From positions 1 to 15,383 of the forward strand of contig CAMPKR010000018.1 of NCBI GenBank assembly GCA_946887345.1: a stretch of DNA of 15,383 bases, in the 5' to 3' direction. Source of the stretch: an uncultured Bacteroidota bacterium. Its GTDB lineage: Bacteria > Bacteroidota > Bacteroidia > Chitinophagales > Chitinophagaceae. Below, one piece after another: positions 1 to 5,867 of the stretch (position 1 is its first letter; every line of letters begins with the position of its first letter). Under the pieces are notes generated by a model. The model worked only from the letters and a program-made list of their open reading frames with translations, searched no databases and was not told where the DNA came from. The translations under genes were made by a program, and so were the position numbers.

Positions 1-27
1 CAGCCATCGTTTCGCAACAAAGCTGAA

Positions 28-504
28 TTACACCAGCGCCAGCAGTCCTCCACGTGTTACAGCATTGGTGTAGCGTGGAGGGGTATTGGCGGCAACTATT
101 TTCAGCTTATTAGTTTTGGCGTACTCTACCATCGGTTTGTAGTCGTTATAGTTTTTCCAGGCTCTTCCTTCTTTCAGTAGATTCTTTTCTGTTATCAGTC
201 CTGACAGGTATTCGTCTACTACCAGCTGCACATCACGCTCGAACATTTCCATGCTCAGTGCAACATCGTTTCCAAAAGCCTTATGGGCTTTTTCGAACAC
301 CTGCGCTTCAAGAATGTGACCTATACTATCGTCATGTTCTTCACCGAAAAAGAGCACATCTGCTCCTGCGAAGTCTTGAATGATGTCATCTATACTTACT
401 TCTCTGCTGTTCTTAGTATCATAAACCTTGTAAAGCCTGTTGATGTTCTGTGCATTTAACTGCAACGAAGCCATCAACAGAACACTTAGAAATATGCTTT
501 TCAT
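28..504 (-). CDS. ChaN-family haem/iron-associated protein, N-terminal part, ended by an in-frame stop
   Basis: The 158 readable residues begin with a signal peptide (residues 1-19, ending LNAQ), so the product is exported. The motifs GEEHDD (about residue 54), MEMFERD and NTPPRY are those I associate with the ChaN / Cofac_haem_bdg family (PF04187), whose studied member in Campylobacter binds haem. Family members are usually about 270-300 residues, so only about half is present. Translation stops at a TAA (28-30 on the minus strand). The same frame continues beyond it to the window edge as FSFVAKRWL, which resembles the family segment that follows the Arg-Tyr motif. The stop therefore looks like a point nonsense mutation or a sequencing error, not a natural end. 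The start at 504 is chosen because it gives a clean signal peptide. The gene is divergent from the barrel protein at 586. Family assignment is fairly sure; whether the gene is functional is unknown. Confidence 0.8.
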   Translation of the reverse strand: MKSIFLSVLLMASLQLNAQNINRLYKVYDTKNSREVSIDDIIQDFAGADVLFFGEEHDDSIGHILEAQVFEKAHKAFGNDVALSMEMFERDVQLVVDEYLSGLITEKNLLKEGRAWKNYNDYKPMVEYAKTNKLKIVAANTPPRYTNAVTRGGLLALV

Positions 505-585
505 GGCATAAAAGTATTACTATCAGCAGTATATAAAAGCCTCGCGGCAATAAATCGCCCCGGGTGGCGTTTATAAGCGGGCAAA
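505..585. promoter_or_regulatory. Divergent intergenic region between the ChaN-like gene and the barrel gene
   Basis: This 81-bp gap must hold the 5' signals for both divergent genes. I see no good match to the Bacteroidota -7 element TAnnTTTG in either direction and no strong Shine-Dalgarno. There is a GC-rich patch (CGCCCCGGGTGGCG, about 556-569) with partial dyad symmetry. No specific promoter is claimed. Confidence 0.3.
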
Positions 586-1359
586 ATGAGGAAGTCAGCA
601 TTAATATTATTTGGATGCATTTGCATGAATAGCATAGTAAAAGGCCAGGAGCTAAACCTTGGTTTTCATATTGATCCGATTTTTAGCCTGCCGATAGTGA
701 GCGGCGCTAAGTCGGTGCGCAACGATAAGATCAGCGTTGCGGTATTCAGACCGGGCTATAATGTGGGGCTGAACCTTAACTATAAATTGAAGAACAATAG
801 CCTGGAACTAGCTGCTAACTATGTCAGGAAATCGGTGAGCGTATTTAATACCCGCGGACACCATTTCGGGCAGAAGGTCTACTATAGAAGTACCATGGCA
901 GCGACCTGTTTTGAATTTCCGCTTACTATCAATTTCCTGATGGAAAGGCACGACAGCAAAACCAGGTACGACCTTTATCTACTTGCCGGTATTGGTTACG
1001 AACTGGCCCGTATTGATACTGCAACGAGTTCAGATTACTCGATGAATGGTAGCGTTCGTCTTGACCTGGCAGGCCGGTATGCCGGCCCCGTCTTCCAGAA
1101 TTCTGTGGTTCCCCAGATAGGTTTTAAGATCAATGCTATATTAAAGAACGTAGGCTTTATAGACTACGGTGTGAGTTTTCATTTGCCGATATCGGTTTCC
1201 GGTCCTTTCAATGTGGATGCGCAGATAAGCAGTGGCAGCAGCCTGGTAACACAAAATGCAAGCATATATGCAACTCTTGCTTTTATAGACATTAAGCTGT
1301 GTTACTATTTCTACAGTATAGGCAAGAAGTTCAAAAGGGTTAAATACAGGATTACTTAG
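586..1359 (+). CDS. Predicted secreted outer-membrane beta-barrel protein, family not recognised
   Basis: A 257-residue protein with a signal peptide (about residues 1-21, MRKSALILFGCIC... ending VKGQ). After it come many alternating hydrophobic/polar stretches of 9-12 residues with aromatic caps, such as NVGLNLNYKL, LELAANYV, YDLYLLAGIGYELA, VVPQIGFKINAIL and IYATLAFIDIKLCYYFY. This pattern is typical of small outer-membrane beta-barrels, which are abundant in Bacteroidota. No catalytic or binding motif is visible. The last strand ends in a basic tail (KKFKRVKYRIT) instead of the usual terminal aromatic residue, so the barrel call is not certain. The start is chosen because it immediately precedes the signal peptide. 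No clear terminator follows. An alternative is a periplasmic beta-rich protein. No function is claimed. Confidence 0.65.
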   Translation: MRKSALILFGCICMNSIVKGQELNLGFHIDPIFSLPIVSGAKSVRNDKISVAVFRPGYNVGLNLNYKLKNNSLELAANYVRKSVSVFNTRGHHFGQKVYYRSTMAATCFEFPLTINFLMERHDSKTRYDLYLLAGIGYELARIDTATSSDYSMNGSVRLDLAGRYAGPVFQNSVVPQIGFKINAILKNVGFIDYGVSFHLPISVSGPFNVDAQISSGSSLVTQNASIYATLAFIDIKLCYYFYSIGKKFKRVKYRIT

Positions 1360-1477
1360 CTAGTCGGGCTGACCGTAGTACTTGTTAAGCAGGTTTAATA
1401 AAAGCAGGAAGAGGAAAGCGCCCGAAAAGGTGAAATGCTGAGGTAAAGAACCGCTATTGATGCGGGTTTTGGGGGTT

Positions 1478-1602
1478 ATACTTCCATTATTGGTTAATTA
1501 TAGGTTTACCATAGGTTTACTATACTTCCACTATAGGTTAACCATACTTCCGTTATAGGTTTACTATAGGTTTACTATAGCTCCATTCAGTTCCATTATA
1601 GG
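1478..1602. repeat. Phased array of eleven 11-bp units
   Basis: Reading in steps of 11 from 1478 gives ATACTTCCATT, ATTGGTTAATT, ATAGGTTTACC, ATAGGTTTACT, ATACTTCCACT, ATAGGTTAACC, ATACTTCCGTT, ATAGGTTTACT (twice) and ATAGCTCCATT. A degenerate 10-bp unit and a partial unit follow. Two unit types share the ATA start: type A is ATAGGTTTACT and type B is ATACTTCCATT. The register holds without a gap for ten units (1478-1587). It lies 118 bp downstream of the barrel gene and is not coding. The period is close to one DNA helical turn. Confidence 0.85.
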
Positions 1603-1991
1603 TGAGCTGCCTTTGGCAAGGGCCGGTGATGAAAAGAGCTGAGGGGTTGCCCCCGCTGGTGTAAAGATACGGAAAACGGGGTAGTGTGTGACGGGATGTG
1701 GGAAATTCACGATAGGGTAAGAGGCGTATAAAGGGCAGCTTTTCTCAACATAGTCGCAAACCCCGGCAAGCCTCGACTGGCGCACAGGCTGACAGTGTAT
1801 GTGGTGCTGATCCTGCTTACGAGATTGCTTCGTGCCTCGCAATGATGCTGTAGTGGGGGTGCGCTCTTGTTGTGGTGCTGACCCTGCTTTGCCCCCTCTT
1901 CCCGATATGCATCGCGACGACTAGCGGCTCGTCTGTCTCCCTGCCAGGGGTGAGTCGCGCAAAAAAAATAGAATTGCGATTGGGGTGGAAA
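1603..1991. other. Gene-free stretch with short dispersed repeats
   Basis: No credible coding region. The 92-codon minus-strand frame here lacks any protein-like character. The stretch holds an 18-bp imperfect direct repeat (GTGGTGCTGAYCCTGCTT at 1801-1818 and 1872-1889), a REP-like sequence at 1821-1845, and an inverted pair CGCGAC/GTCGCG (1913-1918 and 1954-1959) that encloses smaller hairpins. A run of eight A follows (1961-1968). I see no convincing terminator for the antiporter that ends at 1992 or for the barrel gene that ends at 1359. Confidence 0.6.
1821..1845. repeat. REP-like intergenic palindrome fragment
   Basis: The 25 bp start with GAGATTGCTTCG and end with CTCGCAATGA, with ATTGC/GCAAT as outer inverted arms. 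From general knowledge, sequences of this kind (CATTGCGAGG...GAAGCAATCTC on the other strand) are scattered as intergenic repeats in many bacterial genomes. The core AGATTGCTTCG (1822-1832) recurs at 3531-3541 inside the antiporter-upstream insert, so both non-coding regions of the window carry it. Confidence 0.55.
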
Positions 1992-3254
1992 TTATTTCCT
2001 GTAAATTCTCTCTAGCAAGTTTAATATGGGGCTGGTCATAAACGTGGTGACCAGGGCCATTACCACCATCATGGCAAATATCTGCGGGGAGAGTATGCCC
2101 AGGTCGTAGCCGATGTTAAGGATGATCAGTTCCATCAGTCCGCGTGTGTTCATCAGCGCGCCTATAGCAAGGCTATCATGCATGCTTTCTCCGGCTATTC
2201 TTGCAGCAATGGCACTACCGCCAAATTTCCCAACAATAGCAACAAGAGTTATCAGCAGGCATACCATCCATAGCGTGCTGTCATTAAGCAAGCCGATGTG
2301 CGTGCGGAGACCCGTAAAAACAAAGAAGAGCGGCAGCAGCATTACCAGGGCAATGTCCTCTATCTTGTTTATGATCAGTTGGCGGAAGTTCCATTCAAGA
2401 GGCATAATGACGCCAGCCATAAAGGCCCCGAACAAAGCATGAATACCTATTATTTCTGCACACAGCGAACTAAGCAGCAATACAATGAAGATGATAGCAA
2501 TCGTAGATCGCTTTACCTCTTCATTGTGTGATTTATTAGCTGACATTTTCTTCAGCATAGGCCGCACTGCAAAGAGCATGATCACTACGTACACTATTGC
2601 AGCTAATAAAGTATACAGCGAGGTGCCGATAGAGCCAGCTTTTGCAATAGCTATAACCACTGCGAGTATACACCAGCCTGCGATGTCGCCGAAGGCCGCT
2701 GCTATAATGGAGACATTGCCCATGCGGGTATTGCTTAAGTTCTTTTCGCGTATTATCCTTGCCAGTACAGGGAAGGCAGTGATACTCATACTAATGCCTG
2801 TGAAAAGAGCGAAGGCATACTTAGGTATGCCCGGGGGGCAGTAATCTTTGTACAAATAAAGCGAAAGCAGGATGCCAAGAGTGAAAGGTACCGCGATACT
2901 TACGTTGGAGATAAAGACTGCAGAGCGGGCCTTCTTCTTAATGACACTGAGATCCAGTTCCATGCCTATGACGAACATGAAGAGTATAAGGCCCACCTGG
3001 CTTAGCATCTGCAGGTTGCTGAGCGAGCCGGGAGGGAAGATAAAGTTAATATAGGCGGGGAAGGCAGAACCAAGCAAGGAGGGACCCAGGATAATGCCCG
3101 CCAGTATCTCACCCATCACAGCAGGTTGGCCCAGTTTCTTAATAAGGTAGCCGCAGAGCTGGGCAGCTACTATGATAGTAATGAGCTGCAGGATAAATAT
3201 AGCAATGGGGTGGGCGAATGCCGAAGATAAAGATTGCCAGAAGCCTCCTTCCAT
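1992..3254 (-). CDS. CPA2-family cation/proton antiporter (KefB/NapA-like membrane domain)
   Basis: From the ATG at 3254 the protein has 420 residues, almost all in about 12 hydrophobic segments. This is the size of a bare Na+/H+ exchanger domain (PF00999) with no C-terminal TrkA-N domain. Family signatures are LGQPAVMGEILAGIILGPSLLG (about 41-62), LFMFVIGMELDL (91-102), SMSITAFPVLARI (about 155-167) and NTRGLMELIILNIG near the C terminus. It should exchange Na+ or K+ for protons across the inner membrane. At the ion-binding helix, where many relatives have Asp-Asp or Asn-Asp, this protein has Gly189-Asp190. The open frame extends upstream to 3485, but those extra ~77 residues are arginine- and proline-rich and come from the insert, so the start at 3254 is preferred. 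A second copy of its first codons lies at 3630-3706. Substrate is not determinable. Confidence 0.9.
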   Translation of the reverse strand: MEGGFWQSLSSAFAHPIAIFILQLITIIVAAQLCGYLIKKLGQPAVMGEILAGIILGPSLLGSAFPAYINFIFPPGSLSNLQMLSQVGLILFMFVIGMELDLSVIKKKARSAVFISNVSIAVPFTLGILLSLYLYKDYCPPGIPKYAFALFTGISMSITAFPVLARIIREKNLSNTRMGNVSIIAAAFGDIAGWCILAVVIAIAKAGSIGTSLYTLLAAIVYVVIMLFAVRPMLKKMSANKSHNEEVKRSTIAIIFIVLLLSSLCAEIIGIHALFGAFMAGVIMPLEWNFRQLIINKIEDIALVMLLPLFFVFTGLRTHIGLLNDSTLWMVCLLITLVAIVGKFGGSAIAARIAGESMHDSLAIGALMNTRGLMELIILNIGYDLGILSPQIFAMMVVMALVTTFMTSPILNLLERIYRK

Positions 3255-3290
3255 TGGGTGATGAATGAAATTTGCTACAAGGTAAAAAGA
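3178..3290. repeat. 113-bp direct repeat, copy 1 (antiporter 5' end and leader)
   Basis: Matches 3630-3742 at a constant offset of 452 bp with only two mismatches: G/A in the AGCAATG(G/A)GGTGGG part and T/G next to the start codon. It contains about the first 25 codons of the antiporter and the 36 bp before its ATG. Upstream of 3290 the two copies differ completely. Confidence 0.93.
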
Positions 3291-3629
3291 ATAGTGATCA
3301 GGGATAATATCTTGATCTCTTCGCTTTATCCCGCCTTGCGGGATTTTGCCGGGTTCGAGGTGATGAGCTTTTTTAGGCAGGATTGGGAGAGGGGCCCTGG
3401 TTGCTGTGAAGAACATCCCCCGGCCGCAACGCACAAGGCTGCGCACCGGCCACCCCCTTCTCTCACGCACAAGGCTGCGCGGCAAGGGGGACTTTGAATG
3501 TCATTGTTGTTACCGCAAGAACGCGTGGTCAGATTGCTTCGCAGCGTCAGCTGTGGGTTGTGACATCGGCTTTTTGCTGGTTTTGCGGCTTGCAAAGACG
3601 GTTCGGTTGCCGGGGCCCCCGCAATGGTG
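3291..3629. other. Non-coding insert between the two copies of the antiporter 5' end
   Basis: About 339 bp, visibly more GC-rich than the flanks and with no convincing gene; the frames crossing it are arginine/proline-rich read-through. It contains a hairpin ATCCCGC-CTT-GCGGGAT followed by TTT (3328-3347), a pair of 16-bp direct repeats (3429-3444 and 3465-3480), a surrounding inverted pair CCCCCTT/AAGGGGG (3453-3459 and 3484-3490), and the REP-like core AGATTGCTTCG (3531-3541). It looks like a composite of intergenic repeat elements, possibly a non-autonomous mobile element. No transposase or clean terminal inverted repeats are seen. Confidence 0.55.
3429..3480. repeat. Pair of 16-bp direct repeats, each an imperfect palindrome
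   Basis: ACGCACAAGGCTGCGC occurs at 3429-3444 and 3465-3480, identical in all 16 positions, 36 bp apart start to start. Each can fold through CGCA/TGCG arms. The second copy sits inside the CCCCCTT/AAGGGGG inverted pair. Confidence 0.9.
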
Positions 3630-3742
3630 GTAATGAGCTGCAGGATAAATATAGCAATGAGGTGGGCGAATGCCGAAGATAAAGATTGCCAGAAGCCTCC
3701 TTCCATGGGGTGATGAATGAAATTTGCTACAAGGTAAAAAGA
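3630..3742 (-). pseudogene. 113-bp repeat copy 2: orphan 5' fragment of the antiporter gene
   Basis: From the ATG at 3706 this encodes MEGGFWQSLSSAFAHLIAIF, which is the antiporter N terminus with Pro16 changed to Leu. It continues with weak similarity (LITTIAGA against LITIIVAA) to about 3622 before entering the GC-rich insert. It therefore cannot encode a working protein. It is a remnant of the gene start, and the segment upstream of it (3743-3790) may be the original promoter side of the antiporter. Which copy is ancestral is inference. Confidence 0.8.
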
Positions 3743-3794
3743 CAGTGAACATGGTAATGTCTCCTCGACTACTCAGAAAGCTTTGTGAAAATGG

Positions 3795-3819
3795 AAGCGC
3801 CCCGGTGTACGGGGCGCTT
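3795..3819 (-). terminator. Terminator hairpin after the sialidase-like gene
   Basis: Perfect 9-bp arms AAGCGCCCC (3795-3803) and GGGGCGCTT (3811-3819) around a 7-nt loop, 10 bp past the stop codon of the minus-strand gene ending at 3830. The downstream tract on the minus strand (CCATTTTC) is only weakly T-rich. It could act in both directions. Confidence 0.7.
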
Positions 3820-3829
3820 TAGGTTTAGC

Positions 3830-5470
3830 CTATAGTTTAGTGAACTTTACTTTTTCTTTTCCGTCGATATCGAGAAAATACATACCAGGGAGTAAGCCCG
3901 TAATATCAATATTGCCATCTGTAATAATAGTGCCGGTCTGGACATTGCGGCCCATGATGTCAGTGATGTTGTAGCAAGAATTGCTTTTACTATCAGCAAT
4001 ATTCAACACATTCATTGCTGGATTAGGATAAACTTTCGTTCTTTTCCCTAGTTTGATTGCGCCAGTTTGTGTGGGTTTGAAGTCGGGGTAGAGGTTAGCA
4101 TTTGTTATCTTGTACTTTATTTCCTCATCATCGTTGTCAAACCAGGAAACAAAAACTGCATATGGCAAAGCGTCCGGATTTAGATACCAGTCGTTACTTA
4201 GGGCTACTCTCATCCCTGTGTGAGCGGTTGCGTCATCCACTTGATAATAGTCACCGTCACCGAACAGGTCACCATCACTAGCCCATATATTCTGGATGTA
4301 AACATCGTTTTCATTTAATCCTGGGTCATAAATTTTGTACCCGATAGAATATTGCCCGTCAGAAGTTGGACCGCAGGTGATGGCGGGAAGGCCATTGGCA
4401 TAGTTTGAACTGATGGTGCCAAGTGTTGAATTGCAATGGATATGCATAAGCTGGTTATATGACATGATCCGCCAATTGCCACTAACAAGCCTCAAATATG
4501 TAACGTCAAAAAAAGTAGAAGGATAATCGGAATTATGTTCGTAGGGATCCATAGCGTCTACCCGAACTTCGCTGCCTTCGGTTGAAATTTGTGTAGGAGA
4601 GCCAGCTAGTGATGATGAGACTGCCGGCCATCTACCCCAATATATAAAGTTGGAGGTAGAATTTTTGAATGCAACAATGGCAGAATCGCCGCTATTACCT
4701 TCGAAGGCAGCAATGTCAAATTCCAAAACAGGTTGGCCACCGGTAAGATTTGCATTCGAGACTCTAGAATAGCTACTCAGTGTACAGCTATTGTAAACAT
4801 CTGACAGGGCTCCATATCCTATGCTGATGCCATTGCCGCCACCCATGATAGAAACTGAGGCATCGATCCACGCGACAACGAAGTTGTCTGCCTTCAGGCT
4901 GGGACCACTCACCTGTTTAGTGATAATATCAGCCCTTAAACTATGTGCGCCTGTGGTTGTGCCGGGATCAGAAAGTATATTAGTGCAAAGGAAATTGAAG
5001 CCACCGGAGGTGCCTGGTGCAATAACTTCCCAAGTATCCATGTACACTTCATTATCGCTTCCACTCCACGCTGTATAGACTACGCCGACAAGATATTCAT
5101 CGTCGTGCGTGCCATAAGGGCCGCCTATGATCACGTTAGGACGGCTAAAATTTTGGAGACCGATATTTCCCTGATCAAGAGTAAGGTGACCCGTCCAGGT
5201 AGTACCATCATCTTCACTTAAAACTACAACTGGGCTGGTGGTGCCGATCTGCTCCTGAAATGCGATAGCCAGGATATTACTTGCGCCAGAGTTATAACCC
5301 ATGACAGCATTGTCAAAGCAGTCCGGACCATTCAAGCTGCCGAAGTAAGTTGTGGCGGCGAGGTCTGCATTGTTGGCCGAAATAATAGAGGGCTGGGCAG
5401 ATGCAGGATGCCCAAATAAAAGAGTCGCGAAAAGACCTGCGAGTCTTCCAAGTTGTCTGTTCAATTTCAT
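3830..5470 (-). CDS. Secreted T9SS cargo protein with sialidase-like (BNR/Asp-box) features
   Basis: From the ATG at 5470 the product has 546 residues. Residues 1-26 form a good signal peptide (MKLNRQ, hydrophobic core, HPASAQ). Residues about 479-546 are a T9SS type A sorting domain: KVYPNPAMN, then NITDIMGRNV, then DITGLLPGMYFLDI and a basic end KVKFTKL. The middle is beta-rich, with many Trp/Tyr and Asp-Gly turns. It contains one clear Asp-box, S85-E-D-D-G-T-T-W92, typical of sialidase-fold beta-propellers. The expected route is Sec export, then T9SS transport to the cell surface with removal of the C-terminal domain. The sialidase Arg triad cannot be identified by eye, so enzymatic activity is not claimed. 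An upstream in-frame ATG at 5509 would add 13 residues and spoil the signal peptide; it also lies within the dyad at 5500-5520, which would then overlap the coding start. The gene is divergent from the giant T9SS gene at 5868. Confidence 0.8.
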   Translation of the reverse strand: MKLNRQLGRLAGLFATLLFGHPASAQPSIISANNADLAATTYFGSLNGPDCFDNAVMGYNSGASNILAIAFQEQIGTTSPVVVLSEDDGTTWTGHLTLDQGNIGLQNFSRPNVIIGGPYGTHDDEYLVGVVYTAWSGSDNEVYMDTWEVIAPGTSGGFNFLCTNILSDPGTTTGAHSLRADIITKQVSGPSLKADNFVVAWIDASVSIMGGGNGISIGYGALSDVYNSCTLSSYSRVSNANLTGGQPVLEFDIAAFEGNSGDSAIVAFKNSTSNFIYWGRWPAVSSSLAGSPTQISTEGSEVRVDAMDPYEHNSDYPSTFFDVTYLRLVSGNWRIMSYNQLMHIHCNSTLGTISSNYANGLPAITCGPTSDGQYSIGYKIYDPGLNENDVYIQNIWASDGDLFGDGDYYQVDDATAHTGMRVALSNDWYLNPDALPYAVFVSWFDNDDEEIKYKITNANLYPDFKPTQTGAIKLGKRTKVYPNPAMNVLNIADSKSNSCYNITDIMGRNVQTGTIITDGNIDITGLLPGMYFLDIDGKEKVKFTKL

Positions 5471-5499
5471 AAAAAGTGTTTTTAAAAAGTGAAAAATAT

Positions 5500-5520
5500 G
5501 TTTACCCAAGCCCGGTAAAC
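5500..5520. promoter_or_regulatory. Perfect 7-7-7 dyad, candidate operator
   Basis: Arms GTTTACC (5500-5506) and GGTAAAC (5514-5520) are exact inverted complements around the 7-bp spacer CAAGCCC. The dyad lies 30-50 bp upstream of the preferred ATG (5470) of the sialidase-like gene. That suits a dimeric repressor or activator site, or a short leader hairpin. It has no T-tract, so a terminator is unlikely. Confidence 0.5.
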
Positions 5521-5807
5521 GACGGGATATAACTCACATAGGTTCATCTATAAGGCGAAAAGCCTGTTTTGTCAAAAAGCAGTTGTGAAGGTCAGTTTGG
5601 CTTGAAAAAGTCGCCGGGGGTTATTGCAATAACTTTTAGCAATATACAACCTGAAACAGGGGCTTGTCAAGCGTTAAAAAACGGAAAAGATGTTAATGTG
5701 GATTACTTTATAGTTAAGCAAAAATTGACAGGTATAAACCAAGGTTAAATGAATAATCCAAAAAAATATATGTTAATGAGGTGATAATTTTTGATCTGTA
5801 TTTAGTA
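5521..5807. other. AT-rich shared upstream region of two divergent T9SS cargo genes
   Basis: There is no coding frame of protein-like character. The part from about 5640 on is strongly AT-rich. TGTTAATG occurs at 5691-5698 and 5771-5778. A short hairpin AGGC-GAAAA-GCCT lies near 5553-5565. The sequence GATAATTTTTG (about 5782-5792) is one base off the Bacteroidota -7 element but has no clear -33 partner. No promoter is asserted. Confidence 0.4.
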
Positions 5808-5829
5808 AATTGTTAAATCAATTGTTAAA
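5808..5829 (+). promoter_or_regulatory. Tandem 10-bp direct repeat upstream of the giant T9SS gene
   Basis: AATTGTTAAA occurs twice, at 5808-5817 and 5820-5829, separated by TC, giving a 12-bp period. The pair ends 38 bp before the ATG at 5868. The spacing fits a repeated protein-binding half-site, although the base composition is so AT-rich that chance is possible. Confidence 0.4.
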
Positions 5830-5867
5830 AGAAAACCACCATATCGTTATTAAATACCTTTTTTAGT

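Noticed and set aside
1478..1602. CRISPR array
   Set aside because: Units are 11 bp and contiguous with no spacers, and no cas genes are near.
1564..1842. 92-codon minus-strand frame in the gene-free stretch
   Set aside because: It runs through the 11-bp array and the REP-like repeat, has biased, non-protein-like composition and no recognisable motif or leader.
2113..2844. Plus-strand frames opposite the antiporter
   Set aside because: The sense strand encodes a clear membrane transporter with family motifs; the antisense frames are shadows.
3255..3485. N-terminal extension of the antiporter to 3485
   Set aside because: The extra residues are arginine/proline-rich, come from the insert, and precede a natural start that is also preserved in the second copy of the repeat.
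3510..3752. 80-codon minus-strand frame starting after a GGAG-like site
   Set aside because: It reads the antiporter 5' repeat out of frame and then the insert, so it is an accidental frame.
5720..5760. TTGACA-type sigma70 promoter upstream of the giant gene
   Set aside because: The TTGACA at about 5726 has no well-spaced -10 box, and the main Bacteroidota sigma factor uses a different consensus.
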